Below, one piece after another: positions 25,593-32,341 of a stretch of DNA of 32,900 nucleotides. The DNA is from Candidatus Gastranaerophilales bacterium (lineage in GTDB: Bacteria; Cyanobacteriota; Vampirovibrionia; Gastranaerophilales; Gastranaerophilaceae): assembly GCA_910587375.1 (NCBI GenBank), contig CAJULR010000017.1, positions 1 through 32,900 of the forward strand. Reading direction: 5' to 3'. How positions within the stretch are numbered: the stretch's first letter is position 1; each line of letters starts with the position of its first letter. The notes under the pieces are model-generated. The model did no database searches. It was not told the origin of the DNA and was given only the letters and a program-made list of their open reading frames with translations. The position numbers and the translations under genes are program-made.

Positions 25593-26128
25593 TTATAATT
25601 TACTTCTGTATGATATCAATTTAGCAAGTATTTGTCAAGAAAAATATCACCAAAACCCTTATTATTGTTGAATTTATGTTATACAATAAATTTTTAATAA
25701 GGCGGATATTTGCCCTACATATGCATTCTAAAAAATACACATTGTGAAGAAATATTAAAAATTCTACAAAAATTTTATTTGTGCCATGCTTTCCTCTCCT
25801 TTTCAATCTCAATAAGCCTTGAACTTTGACAAGTTCAAAAAGCTTTTACCATCTGAATTTCGATATAATCATCAGACAAATAGTACAAATTTTATTTGTT
25901 TCTTACCAATTGTGTTGTTTTGTTGTAGTTAAATTTTAGTTTTGATATGACTAAAACATACATAACGACAACAATTTCGATATAATCATCAAATATTTTA
26001 TGTTTTATTAAATCTTATAGTCTTATATGGGGCATTTTTATATAAACTAAAATATTCATTCTTTTTTATTTTTCTTTTCCCCGCACCCCGCAAGGTTAAT
26101 TTAAAAGATTTTACCAGCCTAATATTTA

Positions 26129-26989
26129 TTAATAACCCTTATACTTTTTATAATTTTCGTATTCTTCTTCAAAATCTTTTGCTCTAAAATAGTCTTCTTT
26201 TTCCTGTTTTGTCATACCTTCTAACATATTAACCCGCTCAGAACAAGACGAATTTCCGGTAACTACATCATATTTATATGTGCCTTTGCAAGTTTTAGAA
26301 TTATAGAAACTTTGCGCTATTTGCAATTCTTTTACATTCTTAATTGTACTTTCAGGGTTGTTGTGCCAAATTGAATATACATCATATTTTCTATAAGTAA
26401 GTTCATCAAGATTTTTCCAAGTTTCCGTTGGCAATTTTACGGTATTATTTAGTCTGTTGCTTCTTGTGCATTCATAATCAGTGCAAACACCACATCTTAA
26501 TTCCCTGTTGTATAACTTATTTATTTTTCTGTACGCAACAGAGCAGATTAAATCTTGACTTTCGTATTTCATCCTTACTTTATAATTGTCGCCACTTTTA
26601 AAAACCCTTACAGGTTGATTTTCATCAATATCATGATTTCTCACAAGCGTAAAATTATATGGAACAACTTTATACTTCTTGAAACCAAAAATATAGTATT
26701 CTTCATTATGTAGTATTTTTATTGAAACTTTAGTATCCTTTTTGCCTATAAGTTTAGATTGTACTTCCTCCAAAGTTAAATTTTCCGTTGGTTCTCCATT
26801 GATTTCTGCAAGAATATCGCTTGTTTTTAGCTCATCTTCCTTAGTAGAAGTACTATTTGAGGCTTTTTTAATGCAAATTTTATTGCCGCATTCCTGCAAA
26901 ATAATGTCGGTTTTAGCATTTGGAATATCCGCATAGGCTATTAATACGCCGCCAAATAACAAAACACTGATTAATAAATACTTTTTCAT
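26129..26989 (-). CDS. Secreted PDZ-like cysteine-containing protein
   Basis: From ATG 26989 this protein of about 286 residues has a signal peptide (MKKYLLISVLLFGGVLIAYA, cleavage before DIPN). A PDZ-like segment follows (SDILAEINGEPTENLTLEEVQSKLIG), then a cysteine-containing region with CGVCTDYEC and further scattered cysteines that could form disulfides in the periplasm. The C-terminus is charged (QEKEDYFRAKDFEEEYENYKKYK). The longer frame from 27058 overlaps the next gene and would bury the signal peptide, so it is rejected. No protease motif is seen. The function is unknown. It is the only exported product of the island and lies close downstream of the glycosylase-like gene. Confidence 0.75.
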   Translation of the reverse strand: MKKYLLISVLLFGGVLIAYADIPNAKTDIILQECGNKICIKKASNSTSTKEDELKTSDILAEINGEPTENLTLEEVQSKLIGKKDTKVSIKILHNEEYYIFGFKKYKVVPYNFTLVRNHDIDENQPVRVFKSGDNYKVRMKYESQDLICSVAYRKINKLYNRELRCGVCTDYECTRSNRLNNTVKLPTETWKNLDELTYRKYDVYSIWHNNPESTIKNVKELQIAQSFYNSKTCKGTYKYDVVTGNSSCSERVNMLEGMTKQEKEDYFRAKDFEEEYENYKKYKGY

Positions 26990-27045
26990 AACAATACCCG
27001 CCTTTTTGTAGTATTTGTAGCACAACGAGAGATGATTGCAAGACT

Positions 27046-27801
27046 TCACTTTTGGCAATATTCTCTAATTACGCATTTATTACATTTAGGTGTTGCAGTA
27101 CAAATTTCGCCATATTTTTTAGCACAAAAATTCCACAGTAAATAATCAATCTTTACTTGACTTATTCCTGTTTCATCTGATAAATTTTTAAGTTCTTCTA
27201 TTATTTTATATTCGGATTTTACACTTGTTAAATTTAACCTGTCTGGTGCGATTATTCTTTTTATATGTACGTCAGGCTTTACTATGTCTATTCCGACATT
27301 TCTTAAATATTCACATACAAGAGCAATACCTGCCTGCTTCAGTTTATACTCACTATTTCTATCCGCAAGTAATCTTGCGATACTTGAAGGTGTATCCTGA
27401 AGAATAAAATTATCAAGACTAAGAAATTTCTTTTCAAGTTTTTCAAAAGTGCAGATGTTATCAACCAAAGAATACATTTGTTTTTTGGTGGTAAATGGAT
27501 TATGACATTTCAAGGCTGTAATTTCGTTGATTAAATCTTCCGCCGGTTTTTTCTTTAATTTATCCTTACTAAAGTTACAAAAAATATCATTAAGTGCTTT
27601 TGAATTGTCTTTAATCTTTTTCCAAGATACTAAAGCACTTAATTGCGCATAAATAAAACCTTTCAAATGTTCTTCAAAACTAAATATTTTACCGCTTTTT
27701 CTTGCTTCAACTGCTTCTAAAATAGTTGTGTCAATATCTTCCACCCTATTTTTCAAATATTCATCAAGAATATTGAACATTTCCCTGTAATCTTTTTTCA
27801 T
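27046..27801 (-). CDS. Endonuclease III-like HhH-GPD Fe-S DNA glycosylase
   Basis: The 251-residue protein resembles the HhH-GPD family. FIYAQLSALVSWKKI (about 50-64) matches the start of the helical core, and LKQAGIALVCEYLRNVG matches the helix-hairpin-helix. KPDVHIKRI carries the aspartate (Asp177) equivalent to the catalytic one. A C-terminal cluster C-x5-C-x2-C-x5-C (Cys234, 240, 243, 249) is close to the C-x6-C-x2-C-x5-C of endonuclease III and MutY but one residue shorter. It probably recognises a modified or mispaired base. The first 90 residues are unlike standard Nth. It is the first gene leftward of a divergent pair with the XRE regulator and has a strong promoter. Confidence 0.75.
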   Translation of the reverse strand: MKKDYREMFNILDEYLKNRVEDIDTTILEAVEARKSGKIFSFEEHLKGFIYAQLSALVSWKKIKDNSKALNDIFCNFSKDKLKKKPAEDLINEITALKCHNPFTTKKQMYSLVDNICTFEKLEKKFLSLDNFILQDTPSSIARLLADRNSEYKLKQAGIALVCEYLRNVGIDIVKPDVHIKRIIAPDRLNLTSVKSEYKIIEELKNLSDETGISQVKIDYLLWNFCAKKYGEICTATPKCNKCVIREYCQK

Positions 27802-27807
27802 ACCTTG

Positions 27808-27836
27808 AGAATACCAAAGTAAACTGGGTGTGTCAA
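27808..27836 (-). promoter_or_regulatory. Strong promoter of the glycosylase-like gene
   Basis: On the minus strand TTGACA (27836-27831), a 17-base spacer and TATTCT (27813-27808) match the consensus well. Only six bases (CAAGGT) separate the -10 from the ATG, so the transcript would start at or next to the start codon. Confidence 0.75.
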
Positions 27837-27893
27837 CAGTTTAATTTTGTTCTTTTGGTTGAGTTAACAATCTAACATGAAAAAAGGTGCATT

Positions 27894-28217
27894 ATGGCAG
27901 ATATTAAAAAGCTATTAGGAACAAAAATCAGTCAAATACGCAAAGAAAAAGGATTTTCGCAAATACAATTTGCCGAAATGCTTGGTGTATCAACAAATGC
28001 TCTAAGTATTATTGAAACGGGCAATGGATTTTTGACCGCCGAAACACTAGAAAAAATTTTGGAGGGATTAAATTTAGAACCTGATGAATTATTTTCTTTT
28101 GGCGGGAATAAAACCGATGAAGAACTATATCAAAACATTCTAAAGAATTTAGAAACAATCAAGAGCGACAGGACAAAGCTTGCAACAATAGACAATATTT
28201 TAAAAACACTACTGTAA
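27894..28217 (+). CDS. XRE-family transcriptional regulator
   Basis: The 107-residue protein has a Cro/CI-type helix-turn-helix in residues about 8-62 (ISQIRKEKGFSQIQFAEMLG, then STNALSIIETGNGFLTAETL), followed by a short helical tail (about 75-107) that probably dimerises. The Shine-Dalgarno AAGGTG is good. It is divergent from the glycosylase-like gene, with the shared 92-base region holding that gene's promoter, so it may repress it and itself. It may also be the master repressor of the island, a role often paired with an ImmA-type peptidase such as the one encoded about 2 kb to the right. Confidence 0.92.
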   Translation: MADIKKLLGTKISQIRKEKGFSQIQFAEMLGVSTNALSIIETGNGFLTAETLEKILEGLNLEPDELFSFGGNKTDEELYQNILKNLETIKSDRTKLATIDNILKTLL

Positions 28218-28246
28218 AATTTATCTCTGCGCTTTAATTTTTTAGA

Positions 28247-28411
28247 GGTAATTTTATACCTCACCACCCTAAAACATTTCATCATTCGCCCGAGAATGGT
28301 TTCATTTTAAAAATTCTTGGCAGGGTTTTTGCACCCGGGAAAAATTCTACGGCCGAAATCTTGTATCCTGCCCCACCAAACCAATTTTAAGCCATGAGAG
28401 GGGTTGGGGGA
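28247..28411 (+). repeat. Diverged dispersed repeat, copy A
   Basis: This segment matches the reverse complement of 32150-32312. I count about 21 mismatches and no gaps over the first 144 bases. It lies between the XRE gene and the sce7726-like gene. Both copies keep one frame open (start GNFIPHH, end at the same TAA), but most substitutions change the residue, so I read it as a non-coding repeat. Confidence 0.85.
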
Positions 28412-28459
28412 GTAAAAACAAATTACATGTTATAATTTTGCATTATAAAAGAGGATAAA

Positions 28460-29083
28460 ATGAAAGCTAACGAAATAAAGATAATATTTATAAAATGGCT
28501 ACTAAAAAAATATCCTAGCGGCATAATAGGAAATGAAGTTTTATTCTCAAGTAATCAATATAGAACAGATATCTTGCAAATCATAAATAATAAAATGCAC
28601 GCATATGAAATAAAAAGCGACAGCGATAATCTTGAAAATATCGAACAACAACTACAAAATTATTTAGAAACATTTGATTACACTAGTTTGATTTTTACGG
28701 AAAAATATTCAAATGAAAAAATAAACAAAATAGACAATTTAGTTGGACTTTACTTGATAACTAAAGATAAAAAAATCAAAAAAATAAGGCAAGCCAAGAT
28801 TTCTAATCAGATAAAAAAAGAAAATTTACTATGTTTTTTACACAAAAAAGAACTTATAAATATCTTAAACGAAAAAGGATTAAGTCAATTATCAGTTTTT
28901 GAACTTAGAAAAAATGCAAGAAAAATACCTTTAAATATCATAAAAACCGCTTCTATTGATATCTTGGCACATAGGTATTCCAAACTGTTAAAACTTTTCA
29001 TGCTTGATACAAATGGCCAGGTAATTACTGAAGATGACTTAAAATCTTTGACCGGCAACATTCTAACCGATATAATCAAATAA
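28460..29083 (+). CDS. sce7726-like PD-(D/E)XK nuclease-type protein
   Basis: The 207-residue protein resembles the sce7726 family. The N-terminal 75 residues carry a PD-(D/E)XK-like arrangement: Glu26 in GNEVLF, Asp37 in QYRTDIL, Glu50-Ile-Lys52 in AYEIKSD, and a following helix with QLQNY (Gln66, Tyr68) and ETFDYTSLIF. This suggests a metal-dependent endonuclease. The C-terminal part is helical and Lys-rich, without a known motif. The Shine-Dalgarno AGAGGA is good and TATAAT lies at 28431-28436. It converges with the beta-family gene and overlaps its end by 21 bases. Family members commonly neighbour an sce7725 protein, and the beta-family protein here may play the equivalent part. Confidence 0.8.
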   Translation: MKANEIKIIFIKWLLKKYPSGIIGNEVLFSSNQYRTDILQIINNKMHAYEIKSDSDNLENIEQQLQNYLETFDYTSLIFTEKYSNEKINKIDNLVGLYLITKDKKIKKIRQAKISNQIKKENLLCFLHKKELINILNEKGLSQLSVFELRKNARKIPLNIIKTASIDILAHRYSKLLKLFMLDTNGQVITEDDLKSLTGNILTDIIK

Positions 29084-30181
29084 TTTGAGTGACACTAGCT
29101 TAAAATAAATATTCATTCGTACCGAAATCCAAAAACTAGGTATTGCACCGCCCACATTGCCTTTAGAGGCGTTTTGTATTTCTGTGTTTCCCCATGATGT
29201 AATATCTGAATCAAATAAGTCAGTAAAATATGTTTGCTTTGCTACTTTTTGTGCAATATCTGCATATGCTTTGGCATAATTTTCAGTTTTTTCTCTCCGC
29301 TGACGCATGCAGTGAATATTTTTATCTACAGAAGGTACGTCAATTCTTGGTATCCAACCTCGAGCAAAAATATTATCATTTCTAATTGGATTTATGGATG
29401 CATAGTCGCTATATATCAAATTGACATTCAAGGAATTTAATCTTGATTTTACAATATTAAAAAAATCAAATTCTTTTATTTCAAATTTCGCGTAATCTGT
29501 CTCACTCATATGTTCAGAAACATTTGAGGGAAATGATGTACTGGATAAAACAATATTTTTTATTCCCAAGGTATTTAGAGCACCGATAAATATTTTAGCA
29601 GTATTAGCGCATTTATCTACATCTTTAATATACTTATAATCAAGTACGTAGATCAATTTTTCATGCAAATTAATTGAATTAAATGTATCTTTATCCAATA
29701 AACCCTTTATATCTGTAATCAAATCTTTTGCTTCAATTTCATTTTGGGAACGAAAAACAATAAAGTCAAAATGCTGTACCAAGATTTTGACTTGTTCAAA
29801 CAACTTACATAAATAGTTTTCATAATCGTCTTCTTCTTCAATCTGAATAACTGGATAAAATTTCCCAAAAATATCCTTATTTTCTATGCAAAATTGAGTC
29901 CATCTCTCATAATTATTGTTCGAAGAATGTAATTGATTAATTTCAGAATTAGTCAAAGTTTTATCGCTAGTTAAATCTAATATAAACGGAATCTCTGAAA
30001 AATGGTTTGAAATAAATTCCACCTTTTTAGCTATCACCCCTTCTTCCGCATTTCTAGTTTTGCGCCCCCTTGTAATTTCAAACAAAGGCATTGCAAAATT
30101 CTTAACAGCATTATCAACATTTGACAAAGCCCTCAACTCTGCATCGCCCGTTTTAATTATTGGCACATACTTTCTTATCAT
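29063..30181 (-). CDS. Beta family protein (PF14350-like)
   Basis: The 372-residue protein starts KYVPIIKTGDAELRALSNV and continues with FAMPLFEITRGR, the pattern of the poorly characterised beta family. Alternating beta strands and helices (PFILDLTS, FYPVIQIEEE, FIVFRSQNEI, LIYVLDY, NIVLSSTSFP, LIYSDYA) suggest a TIM-barrel-like fold. No catalytic motif can be claimed. The last third has IFARGWIPRIDVPS and a tail ending in FWISVRMNIYFKL. The ATG overlaps the stop of the ImmA-like gene (ATGA), so the two proteins are coupled and probably act together. Confidence 0.8.
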   Translation of the reverse strand: MIRKYVPIIKTGDAELRALSNVDNAVKNFAMPLFEITRGRKTRNAEEGVIAKKVEFISNHFSEIPFILDLTSDKTLTNSEINQLHSSNNNYERWTQFCIENKDIFGKFYPVIQIEEEDDYENYLCKLFEQVKILVQHFDFIVFRSQNEIEAKDLITDIKGLLDKDTFNSINLHEKLIYVLDYKYIKDVDKCANTAKIFIGALNTLGIKNIVLSSTSFPSNVSEHMSETDYAKFEIKEFDFFNIVKSRLNSLNVNLIYSDYASINPIRNDNIFARGWIPRIDVPSVDKNIHCMRQRREKTENYAKAYADIAQKVAKQTYFTDLFDSDITSWGNTEIQNASKGNVGGAIPSFWISVRMNIYFKLVSLKLFDYIG

Positions 30182-30732
30182 AATCCATGCCCCGTTAATC
30201 CCAAATTTCTAGCTCTAACTCTTATCGCCAAAGTCGACACACCAAAATGTGTTGCAAGTCTTTCGATAGATTTATTGCCTTGTCTAATTTGTTCATAAAA
30301 TACATCTTCAGGCATTAATAATTCACCTGCAAATTCATTTGCTTGATACTCTAATGAATTAATATCAGCACCCCTAAAAAAGATTTTATCCTCAAATAAA
30401 TCCTCCTTGCTTTGATGCAAACAAAAATGCGCAATTTCATGAGCAATAGTAAAGCGTTGCCTCTGTTCCGGGTGACGCGCTTCTATAGTAATGGTATTAT
30501 TTCTAACATCCAATACACCAGAAATATCATTCTCTAATTTTTGATACACAAGAGTTAATCCCAACAAGCGTAATATTACATTTAAATCCACCGGAAAATC
30601 AGTAATATTAGCTCTAGACAATAAATCAGGAGCACTTGTAATATTAAAATTATTTAATGATATATTTAAATTTCCAAACAAACCAGATATATTATTTGGT
30701 CTGCTTATGTTTCTAGTCTTTATAATTGCCAT
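30178..30732 (-). CDS. ImmA/IrrE family metallopeptidase
   Basis: The 184-residue protein has the zinc motif FTIAHEIAHFCLH (His98, Glu99, His102) and the downstream ligand helix YQANEFAGELLMP (Glu133). It is typical of ImmA/IrrE peptidases that cleave or activate partner regulators, as ImmA does with ImmR in ICEBs1. The N-terminal 50 residues, Asn-rich and without the usual XRE helix-turn-helix, are of unknown role. Shine-Dalgarno AGGAGA lies in the end of the upstream gene, whose TAA abuts this ATG. Its stop overlaps the beta-family start. A plausible substrate is the XRE regulator of the same island, but that is inference. Confidence 0.92.
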   Translation of the reverse strand: MAIIKTRNISRPNNISGLFGNLNISLNNFNITSAPDLLSRANITDFPVDLNVILRLLGLTLVYQKLENDISGVLDVRNNTITIEARHPEQRQRFTIAHEIAHFCLHQSKEDLFEDKIFFRGADINSLEYQANEFAGELLMPEDVFYEQIRQGNKSIERLATHFGVSTLAIRVRARNLGLTGHGL

Positions 30733-31425
30733 TTATTCTCCTTTCTTGTCTACTTGTTCAGGAAAATTAATTTCGCCAACTTCGCTACTTATATTTAAAC
30801 TATCTAGTCTTGCAGAAAGATTTGTCTGCTCTTTTAGGAGCTCTTCATTCTTGTCTTCCAATGATGCAATAGCATCATACATTTCAGAAATAATACCATT
30901 CTCATTTCTTTCCCTATTAAAGGCTTCATCTACTAATGGTCTAATATTTTCATTTTTAATATAATCTTTTACAAGGCTCTGCAGTAATAATTTTCCAGTA
31001 TTTGAGTTCATATATTCTTGCAATTCTTCCGCTATGTCACGTTTATGTGAACATTTTATATAAAAGAATCCTATCATGCCAAAAATGGCGAAAATTCCTA
31101 CCAAATGCTGTACTTGCGTTTCATAGAAACTTATTAATCTTTCTACCACAAAATCCAAGGTATGGATTTTATTTTGAGTTACCAACGTCGATATAGTCTC
31201 AAGTTCTTCGCTGCTTAAATTTTTATTATTTAAAAAAACAGAATTATGTAAAATTGTAGCCCAATGAGGCATTAAAAAATAGTAACAAAGAACAGCTCCA
31301 ACAATAATGCTAAAAATAAAGGAAAAAATTAATAAAATGGTACGACCTGCTTTTTCCATATTGGCATCATTCTTATAGTCTGTCTCTATGTTCAATAAGC
31401 TAAATTTCATTAAGAACTTTCTCAT
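30733..31425 (-). CDS. Two-TM coiled-coil membrane protein
   Basis: From ATG 31425 this protein of about 230 residues has a short basic N-terminus, a first membrane helix (TILLIFSFIFSIIVGAVLCY), a roughly 55-residue loop, a second helix (LVGIFAIFGMIGFFYI) and a cytoplasmic helical tail with a coiled coil (EDKNEELLKEQTNLSARLDS). The open frame extends to 31566, but the promoter at 31447-31475 excludes the earlier ATGs. ATG 31410 is a further alternative. It is the first gene of the operon that continues with the ImmA-like peptidase and the beta-family gene. The layout would suit a membrane-anchored sensor or effector. Confidence 0.7.
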   Translation of the reverse strand: MRKFLMKFSLLNIETDYKNDANMEKAGRTILLIFSFIFSIIVGAVLCYYFLMPHWATILHNSVFLNNKNLSSEELETISTLVTQNKIHTLDFVVERLISFYETQVQHLVGIFAIFGMIGFFYIKCSHKRDIAEELQEYMNSNTGKLLLQSLVKDYIKNENIRPLVDEAFNRERNENGIISEMYDAIASLEDKNEELLKEQTNLSARLDSLNISSEVGEINFPEQVDKKGE

Positions 31426-31446
31426 ACAAATTATAATTTTATTCAT

Positions 31447-31475
31447 ATAATAGCACAAAAATGGCGAAAAGTCAA
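31447..31475 (-). promoter_or_regulatory. Promoter of the three-gene minus-strand operon
   Basis: TTGACT (31475-31470), a 17-base spacer and TATTAT (31452-31447) on the minus strand lie just inside the diverged att-like repeat. A start site near 31440 makes ATG 31425 or 31410 the first usable codon. Confidence 0.7.
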
Positions 31476-31480
31476 TATTT

Positions 31481-31576
31481 GCGGGCATATAGACGGTAGC
31501 TCGTCGGCTCATAAGGATTACTTTTAAATTAGGTTTCTTGTTTGGTATAATAAGTGTTATTGGCATTTATAGAATA
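31481..31576 (+). repeat. Diverged att-like tRNA-fMet fragment plus subterminal repeat
   Basis: GGTAGCTCGTCGG-CTCATAAG (31495-31515) is a tRNA-fMet fragment lacking one G and preceded by a degenerate GCGGG start. It is followed by a diverged stretch and then the exact 35-base repeat 31542-31576, the same order as at 23160-23261. It marks an old left end. Confidence 0.75.
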
Positions 31577-31860
31577 TTTAATTAAATATGGTTTACTAAA
31601 TATCTTTTTCGTCGCCGCCGGATTATAAATATTTATGGTGCAGAATTAAACATAAAAGCCGCTCTTGCTTATTGCAAGTTTGGTATAATTCCCCGCCTAA
31701 ATAAATTAAAGCACTGCCATAATAATTATGGCATTACGGATAAATGCTAAAACTTTTTACCCCGCCATAATTTTTCAAAATTATTTTCCCGCCCCGCCCT
31801 TACAATTTCCCCTACAATTAATTGTAGGGGAAAACTAAAAATCTTTGAAAATTTTAACAC
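31577..31860. other. Non-coding remnant between two att sites
   Basis: No gene is visible. It contains the inverted repeat GCCATAAT/ATTATGGC near 31715 and a 28-bp perfect palindrome at 31806-31833 with half-site TTTCCCCTACAATT. The palindrome resembles ATTGTAGGG near the left end of the island. Confidence 0.55.
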
Positions 31861-31889
31861 TTGAAATTTTATTTTCAGCGTTTAATAAT
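31861..31889 (+). promoter_or_regulatory. Promoter of the intact tRNA-fMet
   Basis: TTGAAA (31861-31866), 17 bases, AATAAT (31884-31889). It is identical over 29 bases to 23006-23034. A GGCG-CTTC-CGCC hairpin lies between it and the tRNA, at the place where the left copy has an unrelated AGGGA/TCCCT hairpin. Confidence 0.75.
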
Positions 31890-31930
31890 GTAGATGTGAT
31901 TGGCGCTTCCGCCAATTAAAAATTAAATAT

Positions 31931-32007
<77 letters not shown>

Positions 32008-32017
32008 ATTAATATTA

Positions 32018-32052
32018 TTGGCTTTTAGGCAAACCCTAAAAGCCAATTTTTT
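32018..32052 (+). terminator. Intrinsic terminator of tRNA-fMet
   Basis: TTGGCTTTTAGG and CCTAAAAGCCAA form a perfect 12-bp stem with a five-base loop followed by six T, beginning 11 bases after the tRNA. Confidence 0.93.
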
Positions 32053-32149
32053 ATAAAAAACAACACATTTTGCAACACAATAGAATAAAATGAACTAAAA
32101 CCTTTGCCCTGATTGAATAAGCAATGTAACAATTTTAAAAAATACCCTG

Positions 32150-32312
32150 GGGTAGCCCCTCTCGCAATTTAAAAATAGTTTCGTGTTACTGGACACAAGA
32201 TTTCGGTTGCAGAATTTTTCTCAGTTACAAAAACCCCACCAAAAATTTTTAAAATGAAACCATTCTCGGGCAAATGATGAAATGTTTTATGGTGATGAGG
32301 TATAAAATTACC
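32150..32312 (-). repeat. Diverged dispersed repeat, copy B (inverted)
   Basis: The reverse complement of this segment matches 28247-28411 at roughly 85% by hand count over 144 ungapped bases. It lies outside the island, between the tRNA-fMet terminator and the Abi-like gene. A 66-residue minus-strand frame through it is probably not a gene. Confidence 0.85.
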
Positions 32313-32329
32313 CGCAAATATTTTAATGC

Positions 32330-32341
32330 TATAATTAGCAC
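32330..32341 (+). promoter_or_regulatory. -10 element of the Abi-like gene
   Basis: TATAAT (32330-32335) ends six bases before the ATG, and no Shine-Dalgarno is present, so the transcript would be leaderless. Confidence 0.5.

Larger units (their letters stand above)
25214..26128. other. Long intergenic region with palindromes and repeats
   Basis: No convincing gene is seen in these 915 bases. They hold a 22-bp perfect palindrome at 25369-25390 with half-site ACTTAATCAAA, a CTAGTT/AACTAG stem near 25439-25452, a GC-richer block at 25467-25592, a TTGAACTT/AAGTTCAA inverted repeat at 25819-25838 and an exact 18-base direct repeat (25857-25874 and 25974-25991, ATTTCGATATAATCATCA). It could hold a recombination site, an origin, a small RNA or operators of the island. 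Confidence 0.6.

Noticed and set aside
25621..25812. Minus-strand 63-codon frame in the island gap
   Set aside because: It has AT-rich composition, no clear ribosome site and no domain, and it is surrounded by repeats. It is more likely chance.
25214..26128. CRISPR array or retron
   Set aside because: Only two copies of the 18-base repeat are present, without regular spacers, and there is no reverse transcriptase or cas gene.
31426..31566. N-terminal extension of the two-TM protein frame
   Set aside because: The extra codons run across the promoter (TTGACT-17-TATTAT) and into the att-like repeat, so they are not translated.
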